From Acridotheres tristis (Eukaryota > Chordata > Aves > Passeriformes > Sturnidae), in assembly GCA_037013685.1 (NCBI GenBank), contig CM072894.1:29945529-30009528 (forward strand): a stretch of 64,000 bases of DNA. Reading direction: 5' to 3'. Every line of letters begins with the position of its first letter. Position 1 is the stretch's first letter. Of this stretch, positions 24,406 to 35,424 are shown one piece after another. The notes beneath the pieces are model-generated. The model saw nothing but the letters and a program-made list of their open reading frames with translations, had not been told where the DNA came from and made no database searches. The translations under genes were made by a program, and so were the position numbers.

Positions 24406-27400
24406 TTTGTAACAGGAATGCAATAAAATGCTCTTTCCCAAATTTTCCTACAGCTCATTTAAGAACTTCCCATTCATAAGACAGATTTGGTTTAGAAAAC
24501 CAATGTACTTTTCACAAAAGAAGGACTCACTAAATAATTCTTAGTCTAATTAGCTGGTATCAGTACAAAGGCAGCAGAATAATCTGGCTTCAACACTAAA
24601 TATCAGTTAAGAAACTGATGAGTTTTTTTATCATCACGACAAGCACTAAGTTCACAACTACAAGCAATTCATCCCCAGAGGATGAAGGGAGACACTTTGG
24701 TTGGAATGATTAAAAGGGAGACTCATCACTAGGTTAGTCTTAAAGATAATATGCAAGAAAAAGAATAGGTGTGCACTATGTCTCTACTGCTATTCTTTTA
24801 ACAACATATACAAACATTTTGCAAAACAGCTTTAACCAAAGCAAAAGTCTTTCTTAAAATAAAGAAAATTCTTAGCAGAGAGCAAAGTGAAGCATAAGGC
24901 AGCATTACAAAACTACTAATGCTTTACATCCACTCAAGACTACATGACACCCAATTGAATTCAAGATTGTAATTTCATCAAGGAGTAATGTTGATGTCAG
25001 AAATAATTGAATGAATCTAATGCATGAGAAAGATAAGAATGTGCTTTAAAGGGGACAGAAGGAAATAATTTTAAATTAATCTCAAGACATCTATTAGCAG
25101 AATGAAAGGAAAAAGAAGAAATGAAAAATGCAGATAAGAATAGAAAAACGTAGGACAACAAAGAAATAACAGAACCACAAAGCAATAAAATGAAAACAAA
25201 TAAAAAGTAGCTAAGTAGAACACGATCTATTCACTATTTTATTTCTTAAGTATCTTGTTCTGCTTAGCCTAATCCCACGGTTAAACTAATGAATTCAGCA
25301 GGGGTTTAAAGGTTCACAAGCAGGAAGTCACTAATTATTACATTCAGAGTAGCTAAGTTGCTGTATCTGGAAAGCAAAATTTCCAATAAACTGAAAAGGT
25401 GCTATATTTTGATATACAGATTAAACTCGGGTTCCTAGGTAATACAATTAGAATCAAGTTTTCCAAAAGAATTAAAAGGAAAAATATTTTTGAAGATAAA
25501 CTCTTTGACCCAGCAGCATAACAGAATCAAAAGTCAGAAGATAAATATGCAGTCTTGAGAAAGAAGGAAAAAAAAAAAGACAACACACCTTAAACCATCC
25601 TCCTGTATCTACAAAGCATTCAGAACTGATTTCTACTGTGCCCAAATTTGCTTTTATGAGCTAATCATCTTTAAGCCAAGACGATGTTAATCTATGAGTA
25701 ACATTCCCTTTTCCTGGCACTTCACTGAAAATATTTTCAGATGTGAAATTTGTCTTCTTTGTAGCAGTTTATTAATTATTGCCTCACTACCTCAGCATCC
25801 AGCACTATATAACCTAACCCTTTCCAAATTCATTCCCAGGGAGTGCAGCTCCTATCACTTCACACATTTAGGAAGAATCTGCAGTCCCTGTTTATGCCAC
25901 CACAAAGGTAATGAGGCTCTTCCTGCAAACGCCTGAGCAGCTCAGCTCCAAGCTATTGGCAGTGCCAGGCAATACCAGCCAGAGCTACTTGCATATTCAA
26001 GTACAGAGTTGTGGATTTGGGATTTAAAGTCTTTTGAATCCCACTGGCCTCGTTTATTCAGTTTGCACTCACCTGCCACATTTTTATTTGTCTCCAGACA
26101 CATGGTATACATTCAATGCCAAAGACTGTATGGTAATGGGTTTGGGAAAAATGTTTTCTTTTTGCTAGTATAATGGCATAATTCTTGGTAAAAGGAGTAA
26201 AAAGCTGTTTCATGCTTTTTAATGTTTCACCTCAGAAATAAGAAACTGAAAATTAGACCAGCAGAAATCATGTGCTCATTGCCAAAGCTGATAGCAATGC
26301 TGATTTCTTTAAATTATCATAAAAATATAATTAGCCCATTTATTTAAGTTGGATTTACAATCAAGCCTTTAATGAAATAGAGTTTAATTCTAGTAGATTT
26401 GCAGAGAGATTTAAGCGACTCAGAGTGATTACAATTTCCTTAAAATTCTGGTTTTGAAGGGTTGCTTTTTATAAAGACAAGCAAAATTTTGGCTTGTCAG
26501 AAACTGCCTACTTATATGGAAAAAAGAAGCCCTTATACATTAAGAACAGGAAATTAAAACGCTCCTCCTGCCTAACACGGCAAGTAAACTCACAATGTGT
26601 GTCACTAAAACAAAAGACAGAATTATTTCCCCCCCACCTACAACCATGCCTAAGGGATTTTATCATCCAACAGCTGCCTAACTCCATGGCTGAGATTAGA
26701 TCAGGTGGTAGAGGGCTTAAAATAAAGTTTCAGTCCCTGCAGTAGAAGATTAGATGTATCTCAAAAACTTCTGGGAGATCATCTATTGGGCCAGTCACTA
26801 CAGGGATTAGATATATTTATTCATTAAAAAGAAGCTTCTGGGGACTCTGACCCCAAGGATTTGTTCTCTTCCCAGGAGAACACGTTTTCAAGTTTAAAAG
26901 GAAGTGCTGGGGAAATACCACATTGGAAATACACTGGAAATTCAAAACCCTCAGGTGTCTTGTTATCTAAAATCTGGAGGATGGTTGTTCCACGGGTCTG
27001 CACTTCCACAATTTCTCAAGCTTCTTGCTTTGTCAGCAGCTATTTAGCCTTCATTAAGACAGACCTAAATGCTGCCCCATGTGACTATAACCCTATGGGT
27101 TTGCTGTGCTTGATCTCTAAGAATAGGAATTTTGGACAAATAAGCTCTGAAACTGGGAGAAACAGAGCTGCCTAATTAGGCAGGGTCCAGGGATGCAGAA
27201 GCAGGGCTGGTTTCCCTCTGCATCACTGCTCAGTATCAGCTAGCTAGGGACTGGGGTAGTCCAACACTGTGCACTCTAAGCATGCCCTAATCCCATTCCA
27301 AACCCAACAGAGGCAAGGCAGAACACATGGAAAAAGGGAAGGGAATTTCCTTATATCCCAATACCCAGCCCCATCAAGAGCTGAAATCCCTATGAAAACT

Positions 27401-28652
27401 ATGAGCTCTATGCAACAGGAAAACACTTGGACTGGAGAAATTGCTGTAATCCTTAGATTGGTTACACTCCACACTACTGCATAATTCTGAGACAAAATAA
27501 ATGGGTGGTTTTTAACACTTCTGCACTGTCTTCCCTGCTTAATTCACACATCTGCCATCCATTTTTCCTATATTGCTGCATTTGACATAATTTCACTTTT
27601 TCATACATACATGATCCTATATCTGATCTTTCATTCCTCACTTGACCAAAACCCCCACTGACTGTAAAATCCGGTCTAGCCATATAAAACATTGCATTTT
27701 CAGGTTTCTCGGAATACATCACCTGGTAAGAGTTTAAGTTCTTCTCCTGAACAGTGATGCATGATGTGATGACCCCAATGGCCTGACTGCCACCATAGAT
27801 TGCAACAGTAAAAGTCAAATCCAGGCAAAAAAAAAAAGAGATTTTGAACAGGCTTTTGTCCTTCAGCTTTCCAGCTCCCTTCTCTCATCCACCTTTCAAG
27901 AATTGCTAAAATATAGTTTTGCATAGAAAGAAGAATTGGCTTTTTTTCCACCTTTCTATGTGGATGCTTAAAATGGAACACAGAATTCCAGTGAACAATA
28001 TATGCTCAAGTTTGACTTCGAATGTCAATGTTTCTTTCATTTTGACTTTGCCTGTTATGTCTGTTTTCCTGTTAACAGAAATATCTGTTACAATCGTGTT
28101 TAAGAGAAATTTTAGGCTTGGTTTAGGCTCTGCAACCTCAGCAAGGGCCCCTAGGATCAGCTCTTTCTATTTCTCCCTAGTTCTGAGCTACCAATGTACT
28201 GGCAACTCTCTTCATTTTTCACATACTATAATATGTTTGGTTTACTGTTTTTGTGGATTTGAACTGCTATGACATTTAAATCAGCGCCTTACTCATAATC
28301 TCTCAAAAACATGGTATAGAGCAAATAGATGAAGTTATTTGCAATACAGTCTAGCCCAGAGCTGTAAAACTATTTTTGTAACATGTATACTCTACAGTGT
28401 CTTTTTCCATAGTTTCAGTTGAATGGTTTTAAGTGAAATAATATATCACAATTAAAACTGATTTAAACAAATGTTCACGGTTGAGGAGTTTATTATTTGT
28501 CTGGTTTCTTTTTTTCCCTTAGTTTTACTCCTCCTGTTGTTTCAGTTTCTTGTGCTTCTATTTCCCCCAGAAACTTCCATCTTCCACAGTCCTATTATTC
28601 TCCTTCTCTAGTTCTTGTTTAGTGCCCCCTTAACGCATATTAAGGATTTATT

Positions 28653-28674
28653 TCTTTTTTTTTTTATTATTATT
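28653..28674 (+). repeat. T-rich tract with short (TTA)n
   Basis: A poly-T run followed by attattatt. Confidence 0.8.
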
Positions 28675-30118
28675 CTTCCAGAATAAAATATTTTAAGACC
28701 TTCTAGAATGTTACTTTAGAGCTTGGTGGTAACACCACTACCTAGGAAATAACACGTCTCTCTATTGCACACTTACATCTGTATCAGAAATTTAACTTAA
28801 TGGTGTAGCAGAATCTCAGTGGATGGGAGTTTATCAGCATACACAGGTATCCAGCTCAACTTATCAGACAGGCATTGGCCAAATGGCATAAAAGGAGTCA
28901 GGTAGGATGGAATTACAGGAGCTGCAAGAGGAGAAGGCATCTGGCATGTCACAGTTCCCTTGGGAGGTACCAGCAATTCAGGGAACAATGGGATTCTCCT
29001 TCACTGCCAGTGCTGTGACTGAAAGGAGATGGACCATGAGAGAGCAGCAGAGAGTGGAGCCCAGCACAAGAGCAGGGCTTGAAGCACTGAAAACAGGGAA
29101 CCTCTGAGAAAGACAGGTTGCAATTAGAAAAATGTGCGTGCTATAATTAGAATGATGGAAAGTTTAGGTTTCCAAGGTTACGCTTCTTAATGCAGCGCTT
29201 CTTGTGTCACCTGAGCATTTAATCTAGACCCAAAAATGTCACAATGCCAGGTCTTGGAACGGTTAACCCTCACGTTGCCTGTCCAGTTTAAACGATAAAT
29301 GTGCCTTAAAACATGATCTCAGCTGGCTTCTGTGCTATGGATGGATGGCTCTCAAAAACGGGAGCCAAATTCCCCAAACCCACCTGGGACTGTAGGAAAT
29401 AAAAACAGACATGAACCAACCATGAGCCTTCACCATGGCCTCCCTGAGAGACATAACATCTGGCCAGTCCATCACAGAAGTTCTTCACATCACATTTTCC
29501 AGGAACATTTACATAATTACATTAAAAGGGTTACATAATTAACCCTTAACTATATCAAGGAACAATCTTACCAGGAATATTATTTAGAGAAATCCCATAC
29601 AGAGTTGCCATAACCTGACAGTTTCACATTTTTTATGGTGAAAATTCCTTGACTTGGATAAAAACCAATGGCCACCACCAAACCAGAGTGACTGCAAACC
29701 TTTCCATCTGTCAGGCTTTCCCACCTCAATGCACAGTGGTGCACTGCAACAATAAACCCTTCCTCATAAAAATCCCTCTACTGAAAAGCTGTGCTGAGGG
29801 GGTTATTGGACACTTAAAAGACCATGGAGGAGTAAAGAGAATGTAACAGTATTATAACCACCTATTTACAACGTGTGGGTCATTAAAATGTCCAGTGTTG
29901 CAACAACTACTAATATTTATGTAGTTATATAATGTTATTTAATGTATTTACTATTATTCACCCTTTCATTCATTTCTTATGCAAGGTTCTTAAAATATAA
30001 GCATGGAAACTACTCTTGCAATTAAATCTACATTAATCAACAAAGGAACTTTAATTGCATTATGATGCTGCACTGAGTTTCCTGTCAAAAGGGGAAGGGG
30101 GTGTGGTGGTGGGGAGCA

Positions 30119-30136
30119 CAAAACAAAACAAAACAA
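30119..30136 (+). repeat. (AAAAC)n microsatellite
   Basis: Three to four aaaac units following a g-rich ggtggtggggag stretch. Confidence 0.9.
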
Positions 30137-33100
30137 GTACCAAAAGGAAGAGAACGAGTAGGGATGTTTACGAACAACGCTCTGTAAAACACCACAAAAC
30201 AGTCGCTGCCAAAAGCTCTGCTCAGGCTGAAGCTTTCATTCTCTGCTTTTGGCTGCAAGGCTTCCACAGGGCTTGCACAGCTGGGCTGCCACAGCCTGAC
30301 CATGATCCCTGAGCCAAGAGTGCTCCTGCTCTGTCACCCCTCTGACACCAATAGCAGGCAGCAAGGTCCTTCCCTCTGCACCTTTGTGTAAAGGATGGTC
30401 CACACAGCACAACAACACACCAGGCTCCAGAGTGTGCTCCTGACAAGCTCTGGAAACAGGTTTGAAACTCAGCAAGAATTGTTTGTGCTCTGCTACGATG
30501 CAGTTTCCCTTTGAGCTTGAAAGGAGTTGTGGAAAGGCACAGAAATCAAGTCAGGCAAGTCAGGAATTACTGGGTGTTAGAAGAGTCTGAAGTGTACAGC
30601 TGGGGGAAAGCTGGAGTAAACACAGGACCCTATTCTAGAGCTCACAAACTGAAAACAATTCCACTTGTATTGCCTGGTACTGAAAACAAATCAACATATT
30701 CAAAATATATCCCATCATCCACACTCAGAAGACTGGAGGAGTCCCAGAAGACTCATTTCTGACAGAGGAGCCTTAGTGTTTTTCTTAGGGTCCAGGTGTG
30801 GTATCTGAATACGTGTAACACAAGAGCAGTGAAACTGAGGGCTAACAAAAGTCTTATCACTTTCATAATTATCGCAGCTTTTTTAAGAGGGAGAAACGAA
30901 GGGAAAACTTCTGCAGGTTTCTTTCAGAGAATTCAACACATTTGGCGAGTTCCATACCAGAACACACAGTCCCTACACACATTTTCTATCCTCTCTGTGT
31001 TTGCTTTTTCAATTTTGTTTCGTGCTTAATAGTTGTAAAACAGACTTGAGAAGCTGAGCTAGAATAAGGAGCCAGATGGACAACTTCCCCTGAGCTAAAG
31101 AATCCATGTGGTCCTCCATGCTCTCCTGTCCAGCTTGTGGCTGGGATGTGTGTCCTGGTAACCTGCTCTTACTGACCTTATAGAACAGCTGATGGCAAAA
31201 GCATTAAATAAAATGCTTGCTAAACACTGAAATTTCTTAGCTAAATGTGGCATAATGCCACTGATTTGGAAGTGTAATGTGCAATAAAGTATTGACAAAT
31301 GCTGACAATCTGGTAAGTTTGTCACTTAGGATCATGGTGATAGGCAGCCCAGATAGATGATAGAGAACATATTGTAATCATGTATGGAGGCAGCATCTCA
31401 AACACCAGGATGCCACACAGTGATTAATGTCTAGGGCTTTTTCTGGCTCCTCTTAACAGGAGACTTGCTCAGCCTCCAGCTGTGAACATTTATATGCTGC
31501 TGGCTAAGGATATTAACTGTTTATTAGACAGCTGCAACAGGAGGCACTACATGGGTACAGTCAGAGGAAAATGTGTATTAGAAAACACCTTTAAACAATA
31601 ACACCCAGAGATGTTAACAAATATTCTTTGTGCTTTGCAATCTACCCTTTTCACTTATGGCACTGTATTTGTTACCTGTTATATTGCTTTGCTGATAGTT
31701 TAATTATATAAAGGCCAGGCTGTTTTAGTAATTGATTACAGAAAAGGATTCCATTCCAGAAGGACAAATGAAGTGCAAGATTTCTTCTACTTATAAATAA
31801 AACCTGAATATCCTGGAAATAAAGTACTTTAATTCAGGAACTTGGGATAGATACTTCCCCTTTGTAGGAGAAGTGGGCATATTAGAATGACAAAACACTA
31901 GCCTTTCTTCTTTCCAGGTGCATGACTATTATTAATGGCACTTTTAAAGGCTGGGGGATTTTGTTGTCTTTATATATGTTAACGAAGGGTTTCTTTAAAA
32001 AACTGCTGCCTCCTTTTTTGATGATCTACCTACTTAGTGAGCACAGCAGATCCTCATTAGGGATATTTGGCTTCTGCACAACAAGCACCACAAAGAAGGA
32101 TAAAAGATGTGTACTTTGCAGGAGAGTAGCAGTCTCTAGGATGCAAAAGAAGAGCCAGTGATCTGTGCCCAGTGGAAGATTGCTTCAGAAGCTGAGCAAT
32201 GAGGGAAAAGAAGAAAATCTCTGAGGTGCTGATCCAAGCACACCCAGTCAGGGGTGACAAAGAGTCATTACTTGTCCCTTGCCTCTGAACAAGGAGTTTA
32301 TCACAGCAGTTCAATTTTCCATGGACAATTATCAACATTACTAAGAAAACCCTTCAATTTCTGTGGCTGCTTGAGCAAAGGCAAACGGGAGAACAAATGC
32401 AGACTGAAATCAGACTAATAACTCCTATTAAAAGGTGACTCTTCCATGACTAAAACTCTTTCATAGGGAAGAATGAAGGAACTTGCATTGCCACTGCCTA
32501 TGTTGGATCTCTACTGTATTTTTTATTAATCCAAGATGTCTCTGCAGAGTCATTAAACCACCACCATTCTAATTATGCAGCAATGATTAAGCAGATATGA
32601 CACTGAGCGAAGAAAATGTTTGATTAATGATCCAGGTGTCTAACTTTAGAAGATTACATTTAGCAGTGCAAATCTGGGGACAGTCAAGCTCAGAAGAACA
32701 GGACAGCTTTTGATTTCAGGCTGCCTCAGTAGTGTTATCCTGCTAGGATTGTTGGGCACTATGTCAACAGACAGCACAGAACGTTCCCCACTGTTCTCTT
32801 CCAAACACACACCAACAAACTTGCTGGGCCTTCTGCTCTGTTTTCAGCTTTTTATAATACTGCCTCCATATGAATAATAATTGCTGGAACTGACTTTTTT
32901 AAAGTATAAAGCTCTCAGCTTTTGGCTGTGCAAAAAGAGGAGCTCTGCAGGAAAAAAAAATACACTTAGGTTTTTATTTTTTCCACCCATAATTGCAAAA
33001 TGGTTGCTTGATTATCTATTTTGCATCAGTTTCCCACATTTCTAATTAACAGTCAATATCTAGTGGCTAGAGCTAGGTTTGAGTGAATTGAGGATAAATC

Positions 33101-33958
33101 AATTCCATAAAAGGCCCAGAGAAGAACAACTTAGCAGACAGAGGCAGTGTGAAGCAGCCTGTCCTTCCCAACCCATCCTCAGCTGGCAAGGCTGGTGTGT
33201 CATGCTGGCATCACCCTCTACAGCACAGGCCAGACACTTCCAGCCAAAAGTGCACGAGTTCATCTGTGAGGACACTCAAGCCTTGCCATTAAAGCCACAT
33301 TTCCCACTCATGGATGCCCAAGCAGCTGCTTGTGTTCCAGTTTTGCACTGAAGGCACCACAGTGGCCTGACCAGACCCAACGGGCCAGGCAAGTGCTCAC
33401 ACACTCTTCAATAAATGGGTAACAGGGAAAGTGCTTCTTTGTGAGTTTTGTGGATCTCCAGGTGCTTGGAGGCACTCACACTGTCAGTTTATGTTCTTCT
33501 TTAAAAAGCCAAGCAACTTAATAGTTGCTATAAAGTTATTTATTGTAGAAGCACATCAGTCTCAAAGGCAAAAACAAAGCAAAGCAGTGGCAAAAGCAAG
33601 GACAAAATGCAATGGCAAAATGCACATGGCATAAAGCCATGGCATAGAGCCCCAGCTCTCCCTGATGCAGGTTCTTTTAGAGAAACTTTCCAGCTAGCTA
33701 AGACACAAACTCAAACCACTACTCCTTAACCTATTAGAATTCTAGTTTCTTGGCACACCAGGCTATGTATAGACTATGTTCATGGCCTATCCTGTTCTAA
33801 CTGAAAAATGTAAGCAATATTATTAACTCTATTATGTCTGAAGTTGGGTTCTTGGAGCCTCGAAGGAAACACTAGTATGTTTTTCAAGCTTCACCAGAAC
33901 ACGTACTACTTCTCAGGCATCTAAGACCTTTTGCTCACTAAAAGCACTTAAAACTTAT

Positions 33959-34033
33959 TCCACTTACTTACTTACTTATTCACTCCATCCATTCACTTAC
34001 CCATTCCATCTATTCACTTACTCATTCCATCCA
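33959..34033 (+). repeat. (TTAC)n plus an imperfect ~22-bp tandem repeat
   Basis: Several ttac units are followed by repeated attcactta-c-cattccatc-like units in two to three diverged copies. The pattern suggests a minisatellite grown out of a tetranucleotide repeat. Confidence 0.8.
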
Positions 34034-35293
34034 AAGCCTTTAATTCAATCCCTGCATTCTGATCTCTCTCTGAAGGATTCAGAGACCCTTGGCTTACTGA
34101 CTCCAACACTTCTTAATACTTCAGGGTTTGTACTTGACACAAATTCACCCTTCCACCCACTTTTAATTGTGTCTGACAGCTTTTTTTGGGCTAAGATGTA
34201 CCCTGAGGCACAAACCAGCATATGGAAGGGTGCAGCTCACAGAAGGGGAGTCACACACATTAAAATATAATTCTCTCCTCCATCCTCCTCCATCTTTACA
34301 CTGACCTAGGAAATCAGCACCAAACTCTTTCTCCTGAAGTTCTACTCTCTTCTTTCTTTTCTTCAGGAGTGAGAAGCTAAAGGTCACCTGAGGCTTTATG
34401 CTTTGAAAATAGGAATCTCTATCAGCAAAGGCCAGGAACAGACCAGGAATAAAATCAGCCTTTGCCAAAGAGTGCTGATGAAAATGAATCATCCTTTTGA
34501 GTCTGCAGGTGTAAAAGATTTTATTAAATTAAAAGTACAGGGATTAACAATAACAGCCAGTGGTCTGCAAGGAGTATTTATGAGGAAAGATTGACAAGCC
34601 ACACAATTATGCTGCAAAACCCTGATAAATGAGAACTACAGGATGGAATGTGAGTGGTATCCCTGAGAATAACAGTGGCAAGCAAAGCAAAAGAAAATGC
34701 AGACTAAAGTATTAAAATACTTCTTAGTAATCACTGCTAGAGACCATTAATGTATATATCATTTACTGGTCAAGAGGAATAAACCCCAATCATCTAATCT
34801 GCCAATAAAGCACAGAGAAACAACTAAACCAGAGATTAACATGACATTTTTCTTTGCATATTTACTTCCCCTAGGGAAAATATTCCTGTGAATCTTGAAC
34901 AATTTCCCCCTTTTCTAATAGTGAAAAACTCTCAACATTGAAGTAGCATTCCCATCTTTTATGAAATATTTTTTCTTAATAGACATCACAGGTAGATTCC
35001 CCAGCACACATGCCAAGCACAATCCATCTTTCAGATGGTCTGAACAAAGCACAACCAAGAGCAAATCCTCCAACATCTTGGTTATTTACACGTAGGTTGA
35101 ATAAAATAACAAATAACTTCATTCAGAAATCATTCATTGACAAAGGAATGGATTATATTTTTCATTTATATGTGATATAGTCTAGGTTATGAACATATCT
35201 CCTCTAACTTTTATATGTTGTATTCTCTGCCTCCTGTTACAAGAAAAAAATGTTAGCAGACTTCCACTGAGAAGGAAGCAGATAATATATATC

Positions 35294-35299
35294 ACTTAC
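35294..35299 (-). promoter_or_regulatory. Splice donor GTAAGT after the 95-nt exon
   Basis: The exon ends ...ACTTTT and is followed directly by GTAAGT, a full match to the U1-complementary intronic part of the donor. The last exon bases (TTT) are a poor match to the usual CAG or AAG, so the donor's strength comes from the intron side. Confidence 0.9.
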
Positions 35300-35394
35300 A
35301 AAAGTTGTGTTTTCCAGTAATAAAGTAGTTGTATTTGTTTCTACATTCAGTTCAACAACATGTCCATTCCTGGTTTTATACACCACTGCTGTAT
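35300..35394 (-). CDS. DPP10: DPP10 coding exon (exon 4 of the classical transcript), start of the extracellular beta-propeller
   Basis: This internal exon is 95 nt long and is read from 35394 down to 35300. It enters in phase 1, so two bases complete a split Asp codon, and it ends on a complete Phe codon. The translation runs DTAVVYKTRNGHVVELNV and then ETNTTTLLLENTTF. From memory of human DPP10 (residues about 91-122) I count about 25 of 32 identities. The paralogue DPP6 is clearly less similar here: it has an FIYREQKGTVRLWNVETNTST-like stretch. DPP10 is a single-pass type II membrane glycoprotein that lacks protease activity and assembles with Kv4 channels, altering trafficking and inactivation. 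This segment is in blade 1 of the propeller, outside the cell. Two N-glycosylation sequons (NTT in ETNTTT and NTT in LENTTF) sit where human N111 and N119 lie. The Thr after the split Asp could complete a third sequon begun in the previous exon. Because 95 is not a multiple of three, skipping this exon would shift the frame. Confidence 0.94.
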
Positions 35395-35424
35395 CTGCAA
35401 TGACAAAGAAATAAGCAGTTAGCA
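35395..35424 (-). promoter_or_regulatory. Splice acceptor and branch point for the 95-nt exon
   Basis: On the minus strand the sequence reads TGCTAAC, then a pyrimidine-rich run (TTATTTCTTTGTCATTGCAG), then the exon. TGCTAAC (35424..35418) matches the vertebrate branch-point consensus very closely. Its branch adenosine at 35419 lies 25 nt from the first exon base. The AG is at 35396-35395. This is a strong acceptor and fixes the exon start. Confidence 0.85.

Larger units (their letters stand above)
24379..35299 (-). other. DPP10: Complete DPP10 intron between the 95-nt and 75-nt exons (10,921 nt)
   Basis: The intron begins with GTAAGT at 35299 (minus strand) and ends with TTGCAG at 24379, following the GT-AG rule. 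The phase is 0 on both sides, as expected for this junction in the family. The interior holds no recognisable coding sequence. Visible content: an A-rich stretch near 25.02-25.22 kb, a T-rich tract at 28.65-28.68 kb, an (AAAAC)n run at 30119-30136, a GC-richer patch at about 30.22-30.46 kb, and a tetranucleotide/22-bp imperfect repeat at 33.96-34.03 kb inside a region that may be an old LTR (33.4-34.15 kb). No CR1 fragment with the usual bird consensus was seen in this intron. Confidence 0.9.

Noticed and set aside
27474..28272. Cluster of overlapping open frames of 93-117 codons on both strands
   Set aside because: Several frames are open at once in the same DNA, which indicates few stop codons rather than coding. 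None shows a recognisable domain or retroviral motif.
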